Source: an uncultured Eubacteriales bacterium (GTDB lineage Bacteria > Bacillota > Clostridia > Oscillospirales > Acutalibacteraceae). From it: a stretch of DNA of 64,000 nucleotides. Position numbers and translations under genes: made by a program. Below, one piece after another: positions 40,947 through 48,398 of this stretch. The DNA lies in the NCBI GenBank assembly GCA_934561055.1, contig CAKTFN010000009.1:18683-82682 (forward strand), given 5' to 3'. The notes under the pieces were generated by a model that made no database searches, had not been told where the DNA came from, and saw only the letters and a list, made by a program, of their open reading frames with translations. The stretch's first letter is position 1, and the number at the start of each line of letters is the position of its first letter.

Positions 40947-41390
40947 TTTGACCTCCGTTTGCAGGCAGGCGTCTGCATTTAATAATTTTTTCTTTAATGA
41001 TCATTCCATCGTTTTGAAAATTTTTATCGAACGGACGGAATATTTTATATTTTACCCGTTTTTGAAGGTATTTTTGGTTGAAAACAAAAATTTTCAACAT
41101 TCTTATAACAACGGGTGGAAAATGTAACGGTTAAATTTTAAAGTTTAATTTATATAAATATTATATTAATATTTATATATAACATTTTAATATAAATCGT
41201 TAAGCTGTCGTTTCGTATGGCTCGAACCTTTAGACGCATGAACTTTTTCATTTAAAATGCGAACATAAAATTATACCCGTAGGGCGGATTTTGTTCCGCT
41301 CCAACGAATTTAACCGCACAAAACTCTTTATAATCCGCCACCTTCTGTATTAGGGCAGATAAGAGATAACAGATAATAGATGTTTTTACA
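40947..41390. other. AT-rich spacer upstream of mnmG with an intergenic repeat
   Basis: No gene. 41135-41205 is extremely AT-rich (runs of TTAATATTTATATATAAC type). A TTTTCAACA lies at 41091-41099 and GGTGGAAAA (reverse TTTTCCACC, one change from a DnaA box) at 41114-41122. The mnmG promoter must lie on the minus strand here but I cannot pick a unique one. 41279-41385 carries two dispersed repeat segments: GGCGGATTTTGTTCCGC (also at 48251-48270) and AACCGCACAAAACTCTTTAT (related to 54809-54891). Confidence 0.5.
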
Positions 41391-41394
41391 AAAC

Positions 41395-41433
41395 AAAAAA
41401 GCCGTTGCAAAGGGAAATCCCTTTTGCAACAGC
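41395..41433 (-). terminator. Terminator of the tRNA operon
   Basis: Long hairpin (arms 41401-41415 and 41419-41433) followed on the minus strand by six U, five nucleotides after the tRNA-Glu CCA end. Confidence 0.85.
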
Positions 41434-41438
41434 TTGCT

Positions 41439-41513
41439 TGGTGACCCGGACGAGAATCGAACTCGTGTTACCGCCGTGAAAGGGCGGTGTCTTAACCGCT
41501 TGACCACCGGGCC
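41439..41513 (-). tRNA. tRNA-Glu (anticodon UUC)
   Basis: Minus-strand cloverleaf of 75 nt with 7-bp acceptor stem (GGCCCGG/CCGGGTC), anticodon loop CTTTCAC giving anticodon TTC, and T loop GTTCGAATC. The 3' CCA is encoded. It is the second tRNA of a two-tRNA transcript and is followed directly by a terminator. Confidence 0.95.
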
Positions 41514-41562
41514 GTAATATTATTCAAAAGAGACGTGAAAGCCGCTCTTTATTTTCAAGAAA

Positions 41563-41639
41563 TGGTAGCGGCAGTGGGATTCGAACCTACGACACTCCGG
41601 GTATGAACCGAATGCTCTAGCCAACTGAGCTATGCCGCC
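41563..41639 (-). tRNA. tRNA-Met (anticodon CAU), elongator type
   Basis: Minus-strand cloverleaf of 77 nt starting GGCGGCATAGCTCAG, anticodon loop TTCATAC (CAT), T loop GTTCGAATC, encoded CCA. The acceptor stem and the G1-U72 pair match Bacillus subtilis elongator tRNA-Met rather than initiator tRNA, which would have a mismatch at 1-72 and three G-C pairs in the anticodon stem. tRNA-Ile2 (also CAT) cannot be excluded by sequence alone. Confidence 0.9.
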
Positions 41640-41668
41640 ACGTCGGCGCCGTTTTACAACGCTTGCAT

Positions 41669-41697
41669 ATTATATTATATCATTCGCTGTTTGTCAA
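41669..41697 (-). promoter_or_regulatory. Consensus promoter of the tRNA operon, overlapping the end of nth
   Basis: Minus strand: -35 TTGACA (41697-41692), 17-nt spacer, -10 TATAAT (41674-41669). The -35 overlaps the stop codon of nth (41694). Confidence 0.85.
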
Positions 41698-42422
41698 TAG
41701 TTTTTACAATTTTTTTCATTTTTTTTTGATGGTTCTTTTTTATTTCTGAAATAGTCACAAAACTCATTCAAACAGCAGTTTTCACAGTCCGGTCTTCTTG
41801 CAACGCAAACCGCCCTTCCGTGAAGAACAACTCTGTGGCAAAAATCGTTGCTTTCTTCAGGCGGAAGAATCTCCTTGAGTGCAAGTTCGACTTTATAGGG
41901 ATCTTTCACCGAAACAAGGCCGAGAAGGTTCGTGATGCGTATCAAATGAGTATCGGCAACAACGGCGGGCTTTTTGTAAACGTCACCCATAATGAGATTT
42001 GCCGTTTTTCGACCTACGCCGGGAAGTGAGGTCAGTTTTTCAATGCTGTCCGGAACCTGACAGTTAAAGTCGCTTTTTATTTTTTTTGCCATGCCGACAA
42101 TGTCTTTCGCTTTTGCTCTGAAAAAGCCGCACGAATGAATGATTTTTTCAATGTCACCGACGTCGGCTTCGCAGAAAGCGTCAAGCGACGGATATTTTTC
42201 AAAAAGCACCGGAGTCACAAGATTGACTCTTGCGTCGGTACACTGAGCGGAAAGACGGGTTGCGATGAGAAGCTGCAAAGGGTCCTTCGCTTCAAGCGAA
42301 CAGATTGCGTCCGGATATTCTTTTTTGAGCGCTTCAACGCAGTTGATTGCTTTTTCTTTGATGTTCATAATCTTATCCATAATTAAATTTGACCGAAAAA
42401 AAATAATAAAACAGTCCCTCAT
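41694..42422 (-). CDS. nth: Endonuclease III
   Basis: Base-excision-repair glycosylase/AP lyase for oxidised pyrimidines. With the start at 42422 it has 242 residues; AAAGGA lies about 10 nt before this ATG, whereas later in-frame ATGs (42380, 42368) lack one, although the first 18 residues are not typical of the family. Helix-hairpin-helix LTSLPGVGRKTANLIMGDV with catalytic lysine, aspartate in VADTHLIR, and the [4Fe-4S] loop CX6CX2CX5C near the C-terminus are all present. It needs the Fe-S supply encoded at 31-33 kb. It is adjacent to ogg and close to the origin. Confidence 0.95.
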   Translation of the reverse strand: MRDCFIIFFRSNLIMDKIMNIKEKAINCVEALKKEYPDAICSLEAKDPLQLLIATRLSAQCTDARVNLVTPVLFEKYPSLDAFCEADVGDIEKIIHSCGFFRAKAKDIVGMAKKIKSDFNCQVPDSIEKLTSLPGVGRKTANLIMGDVYKKPAVVADTHLIRITNLLGLVSVKDPYKVELALKEILPPEESNDFCHRVVLHGRAVCVARRPDCENCCLNEFCDYFRNKKEPSKKNEKNCKNY

Positions 42423-42486
42423 TAAGAATATATCCTTTCAGAGGGTCAACCGCCTATTTATACAGCAGAGCCGATTTACAAAAAGC

Positions 42487-42515
42487 ATTCTATCACAGTA
42501 AAATCGGCTTGTCAA
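42487..42515 (-). promoter_or_regulatory. Promoter of nth
   Basis: Minus strand: -35 TTGACA (42515-42510), 17-nt spacer, -10 TAGAAT (42492-42487). Predicts a 5' end about 60 nt before 42422, supporting the longer nth start. Confidence 0.7.
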
Positions 42516-42577
42516 CCGTACGCCAAACAGATAAAAGGTACAAATTTTTAAAATTCGACATTTGTCTTTTTTGCGAC

Positions 42578-42664
42578 TTTTCCCGGAAAATCAAAAATTA
42601 AATTTCTTGACTTTCAAAAAAACAGGCTGTAAAATTATATATGTAAGATATTTTTCCGGAAAAA
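42578..42664. promoter_or_regulatory. Two palindromes resembling Noc-binding sites
   Basis: TTTTCCCGGAAAA at 42578-42590 and TTTTTCCGGAAAAA at 42651-42664 lie in the nth-ogg spacer. The Bacillus subtilis Noc site is ATTTCCCGGGAAAT. Neither is exact, and there is no second hairpin arm with a loop, so they are unlikely to be terminators. Confidence 0.35.
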
Positions 42665-42669
42665 CTTTC

Positions 42670-43494
42670 TTACTTATTTTCAAGGTTTCTGCGCCAGTGA
42701 AAAAGATATTGCTGAGCGATTCCCTCAACGCCTTTTGTACATTTCGGAAGTCCGTCTTCATAAAGCTCGGAAAGAATTCGCTTTACCCAAACGTCAATCG
42801 GAAAAGCTTCAACTCGTCCGAAGCCGTAAAGAAGAGTACACTCCGCAACCTTCGGTCCGACGCCTTTTATTTTCATAAGCTCCTGCCGTGCCTCTTCGAT
42901 GGGCATGGTTTTAATTTTTTCAAGCGAGACCTCGCCGGAAAAACATTTTGCCGCAGCGTCAAGGATGTATTTATTCCGAAACCCGGCTCTCAGCGGCGCA
43001 AGGTCCTCTTGTGAAAGCTTTGAAACTGCCTCTGCCGAAGGAAAAGAAAAATCACCGTTTCCGAGGTCATCTCCGAAAGAAGCGCAAAGCCTTTCGATGA
43101 TTCCTTTGATTCTCGGAATATTGTTGTTTTGCGAAATTATGAATGAACAAAGGGTTTCCCACGGCTCCTGGCGAAGGATTCTGATTCCACGGTATTCTTT
43201 GCAAGCTTCTTTGAGATACTTGTCGTCAAAACCGGAACAGATTTTTTCGTAATCACGGTTCAAATCAAAATACGGAACAAAAACTTCGTTGAAAGTTTTT
43301 TCGTCGGTGTTTTTGAAAATGATTTCATTTTCTTTTTGAATTATGTCTACCACTCTTTTAAAAATTACGCCGTGAAAGGAACCGTCTTCTTTTTTTGTCC
43401 AGCGAAATGCCTGGCCGCAGTCAACCGAAAGACCGACGTTGAAACAGGAAATATCACTCAAAATTATGTTGTTATTTTTACTTTTTATCTTCAT
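42670..43494 (-). CDS. ogg: 8-oxoguanine DNA glycosylase (OGG1-like)
   Basis: Bifunctional glycosylase/AP lyase that removes 8-oxoguanine; 274 residues. The N-terminal OGG_N beta domain has SVDCGQAFRWTKKEDGSF near residue 23. The HhH-GPD domain has SFIISQNNNIPRIKGIIERL near residue 117 and MKIKGVGPKVAECTLLYGFG near 208 with the Schiff-base lysine, followed by the aspartate of AFPIDVWVKRI. This OGG1 type is common in Clostridia in place of MutM. It lies upstream of nth and directly left of the dnaA promoter region, in the opposite direction to dnaA. Confidence 0.93.
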   Translation of the reverse strand: MKIKSKNNNIILSDISCFNVGLSVDCGQAFRWTKKEDGSFHGVIFKRVVDIIQKENEIIFKNTDEKTFNEVFVPYFDLNRDYEKICSGFDDKYLKEACKEYRGIRILRQEPWETLCSFIISQNNNIPRIKGIIERLCASFGDDLGNGDFSFPSAEAVSKLSQEDLAPLRAGFRNKYILDAAAKCFSGEVSLEKIKTMPIEEARQELMKIKGVGPKVAECTLLYGFGRVEAFPIDVWVKRILSELYEDGLPKCTKGVEGIAQQYLFHWRRNLENK

Positions 43495-43603
43495 TGCCGT
43501 TTTCTCCCTAAAAAAACCGCATTTTAAGAGTTAATACCAAAAATAATATCCGAACGCAGAAAAGCAAAAAAAGCCTTTTAACCGTCAAAATTTAGCTTAA
43601 CTC

Positions 43604-43632
43604 TTGCATAAAGCAATTTTTTATGCTACAAT
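43604..43632 (+). promoter_or_regulatory. Promoter of dnaA
   Basis: -35 TTGCAT at 43604-43609, 17-nt spacer, -10 TACAAT at 43627-43632. Gives a leader of about 185 nt before dnaA. Confidence 0.65.
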
Positions 43633-43822
43633 TAAATGTAATCGTATTTTCATTTTTGCGGGCATTTTCAAAAACATATATAAAGTATTATATATTCCTT
43701 AATATGCTCTGTCAAGTATGCCCGCCAATTAAGAAAAAACAAAGCGAATAATTTCGTCTGCTGTTTTCTTTTTCGGATTTTCGGCTTTTTTTGCAGACGT
43801 TTGACTTCAAAAGGAGGAAAAA
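43633..43822 (+). promoter_or_regulatory. dnaA leader with a long-range stem
   Basis: Contains GCGGGCAT (43658-43665) and ATGCCCGC (43718-43725), a perfect 8-bp stem enclosing an AT-rich 52-nt loop (TATATAAAGTATTATATATT). No canonical DnaA box (TTATCCACA or its complement) is present in the 328 bp between ogg and dnaA. AAAGGAGG precedes the ATG. Confidence 0.45.
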
Positions 43823-45130
43823 ATGGATTCATTTGATGAAATCTGGGTCATTATAAAAGATCTTCTCAAAACAAAAGTTACGGAAGTCGCTTTCAATGTT
43901 TGGCTCTCGCCGCTTGAATTTGTTGACTTCACCGATGACACTCTCACCCTTTCGATCAGCGAATTCAAAAAGAAAATCGTTTCTTCAAAATTCACCGAAT
44001 TAATCGAAAAAACTTCGGAAGAAGTTGTCGGCTTTCCGATTAAGCTCTGCCTCGAATCTCCGAAAGAGGACGGGGAAGAAGAGGAAACCGAAAAGCAGGA
44101 TAACCGCACCGGAGCCGATTATAACTATACCTTCGACAATTTCATCATCGGCCCGTCGAACCGCTTTGCCCATGCGGCCGCTCTCAACGTTGCCCATTCT
44201 CCCGGAAAAGCCTATAACCCGCTTTTCATCTACGGACACAGCGGACTCGGAAAAACCCACCTTCTTTGCGCAATCATGAACCAGGTCAAGGAAAACAACC
44301 CGAATTCAAACATTATTTATACAAGCGGCGAACATTTCACAAACGAACTTGTTTATTACATCGGAAACCACAACACTCATGCGTTCCACGAAAAATATCG
44401 CAGCGCAGACCTCCTTTTGGTTGACGATATTCAGTTCATTTCAAAAAAGGAAGCAACTCAGGAAGAATTCTTTCATACCTTCAATGCGCTCAACGACGCC
44501 GGAAAGCAGATTGTTCTCACCTCCGACCGTCCGCCGAAGGAAATGATGACCCTTGAGGAAAGACTCCGCACCCGTTTTGAATGCGGACTCATTGCCGACA
44601 TTCAGCCGCCGAACCTTGAAACAAGAATGGCAATTATCAAGAAAAAAAGCGACGAGCTCGGTCTCGGCCTTTCGGATGAGGTTGTCAATTACCTTGCGGA
44701 AAACATCAAAAAGAACATCCGTCAGCTTGAAGGTGCGGTTAAAAAAATCAAAGCTTATCAGGACGTTGAAGGAACAAAGCCGAACGTCGCAATCGCAAAA
44801 CGTGCAATCAGCGACATTATCAACGACAATCAGCCGACGCCGATTACGGTTGAAAACATCATCAACGAGGTTTCAAGAACCTTTAACGTATCTCCCGCCG
44901 ACATCCGCTCTGACAAGAGAAACGCAAACATCTCCCTTGCAAGGCAGGTTGCGATTTATATCGTTCACGCAATCACAACCCTTTCCCTCAAAGCAATCGG
45001 TGCGGAATTCGGAAACAAGCATTATTCGACAATCATCTATTCACTCAAAGAAATTGAAGATAAGCTTTCGGAAAACGTTCAGCTCAAGGCAACCGTCGAT
45101 GACATAATCAAAAATATTAATGAAGAATAA
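43823..45130 (+). CDS. dnaA: Chromosomal replication initiator DnaA
   Basis: AAA+ initiator, 435 residues. Domain I is residues 1-75, a short acidic domain II follows (EDGEEEETEKQ), domain III has Walker A YGHSGLGKTHLL (137-148) and Walker B LLLVDDIQF (197-205), and domain IV binds DNA. The recognition signature, GGRDHTTVLHA in Escherichia coli, reads GNKHYSTIIYS here (397-407): the aspartate, histidine and threonine that contact box bases are replaced by H, Y and S. No TTATCCACA boxes flank the gene; instead TTTTTAACA/TTTTCAACA 9-mers lie downstream. It begins the rightward dnaA-dnaN-yaaA-recF-remB-gyrB-gyrA cluster. Confidence 0.97.
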   Translation: MDSFDEIWVIIKDLLKTKVTEVAFNVWLSPLEFVDFTDDTLTLSISEFKKKIVSSKFTELIEKTSEEVVGFPIKLCLESPKEDGEEEETEKQDNRTGADYNYTFDNFIIGPSNRFAHAAALNVAHSPGKAYNPLFIYGHSGLGKTHLLCAIMNQVKENNPNSNIIYTSGEHFTNELVYYIGNHNTHAFHEKYRSADLLLVDDIQFISKKEATQEEFFHTFNALNDAGKQIVLTSDRPPKEMMTLEERLRTRFECGLIADIQPPNLETRMAIIKKKSDELGLGLSDEVVNYLAENIKKNIRQLEGAVKKIKAYQDVEGTKPNVAIAKRAISDIINDNQPTPITVENIINEVSRTFNVSPADIRSDKRNANISLARQVAIYIVHAITTLSLKAIGAEFGNKHYSTIIYSLKEIEDKLSENVQLKATVDDIIKNINEE

Positions 45131-45245
45131 GAAAATAACTTTTCAACACTTTTTTTAACATTCAACATCGACTTTTTAACATTTTCAATATTTCCAAAAA
45201 AGCATTGTTAAAAACAGGAAATTTTAAACAACGGCTTTAACAGGA
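45131..45245. other. dnaA-dnaN spacer with clustered 9-mers, candidate origin element
   Basis: AT-rich stretch with TTTTCAACA (45140-45148), TTTTTAACA (45152-45160), TTTTTAACA (45173-45181) and the reverse TGTTAAAAA (45206-45214), four related 9-mers in 75 bp, plus TTCAACA at 45161-45167. They keep the TTTTNNACA frame of a DnaA box but not its CC. In many Firmicutes this spacer contains DnaA boxes and the unwinding element. Confidence 0.5.
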
Positions 45246-45283
45246 AAAAAACCGTCTCTTGTCTTTATAATCAACGGTTTTTT
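45246..45283 (+). terminator. Terminator after dnaA
   Basis: 10-bp arms AAAAAACCGT (45246-45255) and ACGGTTTTTT (45274-45283), the second arm providing the T-run. The 18-nt loop is large. Confidence 0.55.
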
Positions 45284-45364
45284 GAGGTTTTCCTCTTTTT
45301 AACGCCGGCTACTACTACTACTATTTTTATTATCTTACATTTCATACAAAACGGAGGAAGAAAC

Positions 45365-46459
45365 ATGAAAATTGTTTGCGACAGCGCAAAACTTTCAAAA
45401 GCCTGCATGAACGTGCAGAGAACCGTTTCATCAAAATCAACGATTCCCGCAATCGAAGGAATTCTCATAAGTGCACTTTCCGATTCGGTGAAGCTCACCG
45501 GATACGATCTTGAAGTCGGTTCGGAAACTTTCATTCCGGCCGAGGTTGAAGAAAACGGAAAAATCATCCTCAACGCAAGAAATCTTTGCGATATTCTCAG
45601 AATGGTTCCGGACGACACCGTTTCAATCGAAAGCGATGAAAGAAATATTTGCAAAATTACAAGTGGCGAAGTTCAGTATTCAATCATCGGAACTTCCGCA
45701 GACGAATATCCGGACATTCCGGAAGTTTCCGCAGGTTTTCCGATTGTTATCAATCAGGCTCTTTTGAAGGACATGATCAGAAAAACAATTTTTTCCGTTT
45801 CAACGAGTGAAAGAAATCCCGTCCATTCGGGCGTTCGCTTTGAAATCGGAAACGGAAAAATCATCCTTGTTGCCGTTGACGGCGCAAGACTCGCCGTCAG
45901 AAGAGAAGACATTGACTATGACGGAGAAGAAGTTGCTTTTGTTGTTCCGTCGAAAACTCTTAATGAAGTAATCAAACTTTCGGACAACGACGAAGGATTT
46001 TGCTCAATCAGCGTCGGAAAAAGGCACATCTGCTTTGAAGTCGGAGAATACAGAGTAATTTCCCGCCTTCTTGAAGGAAACTTCATTGATTACAAGGCTG
46101 CAATTCCCATCACGTCTTCAACAAAAATCACCGCAGACACAAGAAGGCTCATCGAATGCGTTGAAAGAACGTCGCTCATTATTACCGACCGTTCAAGTCC
46201 CGTTCGCTGCCTCATTGAAAACGGTGTTCTCAAATTTTCGTCCGTAACTTCAATCGGTACCGCAAACGACAAAATGCCGGCCGAAATCGAAGGCGGAAAC
46301 ATTGAAATCGGTTTCAACAGCAAATTCGTTCTTGACGCACTCAAAGCGACGGAAAGCGAACAGATAAGACTTGAGCTTAACTCCTCAAGCCAGCCGATTC
46401 TTTTCCTTCCGACTGAGGGAGACAAGTTTTTGTTCCTTGTTCTGCCGGTAAGAATTTAA
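45365..46459 (+). CDS. dnaN: DNA polymerase III subunit beta (sliding clamp)
   Basis: Ring-shaped processivity clamp, 364 residues in three similar domains. It starts MKIVCDSAKLSKACMNVQRT, and the C-terminal LFLVLPVRI helps form the protein-binding pocket (hydrophobic groove with VLPVR). The start has CGGAGGAA upstream. It follows dnaA by 234 bp and is separated from it by a hairpin, so it may have its own promoter in the spacer. Confidence 0.97.
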   Translation: MKIVCDSAKLSKACMNVQRTVSSKSTIPAIEGILISALSDSVKLTGYDLEVGSETFIPAEVEENGKIILNARNLCDILRMVPDDTVSIESDERNICKITSGEVQYSIIGTSADEYPDIPEVSAGFPIVINQALLKDMIRKTIFSVSTSERNPVHSGVRFEIGNGKIILVAVDGARLAVRREDIDYDGEEVAFVVPSKTLNEVIKLSDNDEGFCSISVGKRHICFEVGEYRVISRLLEGNFIDYKAAIPITSSTKITADTRRLIECVERTSLIITDRSSPVRCLIENGVLKFSSVTSIGTANDKMPAEIEGGNIEIGFNSKFVLDALKATESEQIRLELNSSSQPILFLPTEGDKFLFLVLPVRI

Positions 46460-46558
46460 TTTTTTGAGATTTTTTATAAAAGGGAAAACTTTGCTTTACC
46501 CGCAGATATTTGTGTCGAAAACAATCACAAACCAATCATTTTTTCAAAGGAAGATTTT

Positions 46559-46801
46559 ATGAAAATCAAAGTTCGTGTTGCCGAAAAGAAAAAAGTCACG
46601 CTTCCGATAGTTACGGATTTCATCCGTCTCGATTCCGCTTTGAAGCTTGCAAACGCCGTTTCGAGCGGAGGAGAAGCAAAAACCGTTGTTCTTGACGGAA
46701 AAGTCAAAGTCGGCGGTGAGGTCTGCCTTCAAAGAGGAAAAAAACTCCGTGAAGGGGACGAATTTGAATTCGGAAACGTCATTTATGAGGTAACAAAGTG
46801 A
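46559..46801 (+). CDS. yaaA: S4-domain RNA-binding protein YaaA/YlxQ-like
   Basis: 80-residue S4-domain protein found between dnaN and recF in Firmicutes. The S4 motif is FIRLDSALKLANAVSSGGEA (near residues 21-40), followed by VLDGKVKVGGEVCLQRGKKL. It is thought to act in ribosome or tRNA biology, but its exact role is unclear. Its stop codon overlaps the GTG start of recF (GTGA), so the two are translationally coupled. Confidence 0.9.
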   Translation: MKIKVRVAEKKKVTLPIVTDFIRLDSALKLANAVSSGGEAKTVVLDGKVKVGGEVCLQRGKKLREGDEFEFGNVIYEVTK

Positions 46802-47889
46802 CTGTTCAAAAACTTGAATGTTTGAACTTTAGAAATTTGAAGGAAGCCGTTCTTGAACCTTGCGAAGGAATCAACGTGATTTTCGGTGACAACGCTCAGG
46901 GAAAAACGAATCTTCTCGAAGGAATCTGGCTTTTCACCGGCTGCCGCTCATTCAGAGGCTCGGCGGAAAGTGAGCTTATAAATTTCAACGCAAAAAAAGC
47001 GAAGCTTTCGCTTGATTTTTTCGGTTCGGGAAGAGAGCAAAACATCTCGCTCGAAATTGAAAAAGGGCGCTCCTTTTCTCTCAACGGAATAAGGCTTAAA
47101 TCAACGTCAAAAGTTATCGGTGAATTTTCGTCCGTTGTTTTTTCTCCGGTACATCTTACACTCGTTAAGGGTGGACCGGGCGAAAGAAGAAAGTTTCTTG
47201 ACACGGCAATCAGCCAGCTCAAGCCGAAATATGCCGTCACACTTGCAAATTACAACAAAGCACTTTCGGAACGAAACATTATTTTGAAGGACTGCTGTTT
47301 TCATTCCGAACTTCAGGAGCTTTTGGACGTTTGGGAGGAAAGAGTTGCGTTTTACGGGAGCGAGATTATCCGCCAGCGAATCGGCTACGTCAATGCGCTT
47401 TCACGCTTTTGCGAGGATATCTACGGCGGAATTTCATCGGGAAAAGAAAAGCTTTCTGTTTCCTACCGTGAAAACTGTTCCGCTTTCGGAAAGGATAAGC
47501 AGGAAATTTACGACAACCTCAAAAATCTTCTTTTTGCGTCGAGAAAAAACGACATTTCGACAGGCTTCACATCGGTCGGCCCTCACAGAGACGACCTTTC
47601 AATCACGATTGACAACATTGCGGCAAGAGCCTTCGGCTCACAGGGACAGCAGCGTTCCGCCGCACTTTCGCTGAAACTTTCGGAAGCGGCGGTGATAAAG
47701 GACTTTACCGGAGAACAACCGGTTGCCCTTCTTGACGACGTGATGAGCGAGCTTGACCTTTCAAGACAAAATTATATTCTTAATCATATAAAAAACTGGC
47801 AGGTATTCATTACCTGCTGCGATCCGAACTCCGTCAAAAGTCTCAAATACGGAAAAGCGTTTGAAATGAAGAACGGAGAACTTCTTTGA
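46798..47889 (+). CDS. recF: DNA replication and repair protein RecF
   Basis: SMC-like ATPase that loads RecA at gapped DNA with RecO and RecR; 363 residues, GTG start overlapping the yaaA stop by 4 bases. Walker A is FGDNAQGKTNLLEG near residue 31, the ABC signature is GSQGQQRSAALSLKL near 281, and Walker B is VALLDDVMSELD near 309. Without the coupling to yaaA the GTG start would have no good ribosome-binding site. Confidence 0.96.
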   Translation: MTVQKLECLNFRNLKEAVLEPCEGINVIFGDNAQGKTNLLEGIWLFTGCRSFRGSAESELINFNAKKAKLSLDFFGSGREQNISLEIEKGRSFSLNGIRLKSTSKVIGEFSSVVFSPVHLTLVKGGPGERRKFLDTAISQLKPKYAVTLANYNKALSERNIILKDCCFHSELQELLDVWEERVAFYGSEIIRQRIGYVNALSRFCEDIYGGISSGKEKLSVSYRENCSAFGKDKQEIYDNLKNLLFASRKNDISTGFTSVGPHRDDLSITIDNIAARAFGSQGQQRSAALSLKLSEAAVIKDFTGEQPVALLDDVMSELDLSRQNYILNHIKNWQVFITCCDPNSVKSLKYGKAFEMKNGELL

Positions 47890-47908
47890 ATTTAAAGGCG
47901 GTCTTTTT

Positions 47909-48169
47909 ATGTACATTCACCTCGGACAAAACACTGTTGTGAACGACAAAGAAATCATCGGTGTTTTTGACCTTGAAACAACAACCGTTTCAAAAATCAC
48001 AAGGGACTACCTTTCAAAAAACGAAAAGAAAAAGAACGTCTATTATGTTTCCGCCGAACTTCCCCGTTCGTTCGTCGTTTGCGAGGGCAGAAGAATTTTT
48101 GTCTCTCACCTTTCGCCCGGAACAATCGGAAAGAGAATCAAAAGCGTGAAAGAAACGGCGGGCGAATGA
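47909..48169 (+). CDS. remB: Extracellular matrix regulatory protein homologue RemB (DUF370)
   Basis: 86-residue protein, MYIHLGQNTVVNDKEIIGVF onward, of the YaaB/RemB family encoded between recF and gyrB in Firmicutes. In Bacillus subtilis RemA and RemB are needed for matrix gene expression, and RemA is a DNA-binding protein. The homologue is placed here by gene order and sequence. It is 19 nt after recF and probably in the same transcript. Confidence 0.85.
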   Translation: MYIHLGQNTVVNDKEIIGVFDLETTTVSKITRDYLSKNEKKKNVYYVSAELPRSFVVCEGRRIFVSHLSPGTIGKRIKSVKETAGE

Positions 48170-48177
48170 GGTTAAAT

Positions 48178-48275
48178 TTGTACGGGTCAAACCCGTGCCT
48201 ACCCATGAAACCTAACCGTTTGCATCATAAAAATTTATAGATAAACCGTAGAGGCGGATTTTGTTCCGCCCGGAA
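48178..48275. repeat. Dispersed intergenic repeats between remB and gyrB
   Basis: 48178-48225 (GTACGGGTC, ACCCATGAA, CCTAACC) is similar to 53190-53228. 48247-48272 contains GGCGGATTTTGTTCCGCCC, also found at 41281-41300. No gene is present. These segments look like parts of the repeat families seen at 53-54 kb. Confidence 0.6.
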
Positions 48276-48298
48276 AAACTGATAGATCCATAAAAAAA

Positions 48299-48319
48299 TT
48301 ATTAGAAATCTTCTAATAA
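48299..48319. promoter_or_regulatory. 21-bp inverted repeat upstream of gyrB, possible operator
   Basis: Perfect arms TTATTAGAA (48299-48307) and TTCTAATAA (48311-48319) around ATC, 80 bp upstream of gyrB. No T-run follows, so it is unlikely to be a terminator. A regulator-binding site is the simplest reading; TAAAAT at 48351-48356 may be the gyrB -10. Confidence 0.45.
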
Positions 48320-48354
48320 CTGAATGATGATAATAATGAATTTTAACTGATAAA

Positions 48355-48363
48355 ATATCCACA
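48355..48363 (+). promoter_or_regulatory. Near-consensus DnaA box upstream of gyrB
   Basis: ATATCCACA differs from TTATCCACA at one position and is the closest match to a canonical DnaA box in the origin region, 36 nt before the gyrB ATG. A single box is weak evidence. Confidence 0.3.
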
Positions 48364-48398
48364 ACAAATCAAATTTTCATCGGAGGTAATTTTCGGAC

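Noticed and set aside
43495..43822. Canonical DnaA boxes upstream of dnaA
   Set aside because: No TTATCCACA or its complement, even allowing one change, could be found by eye.
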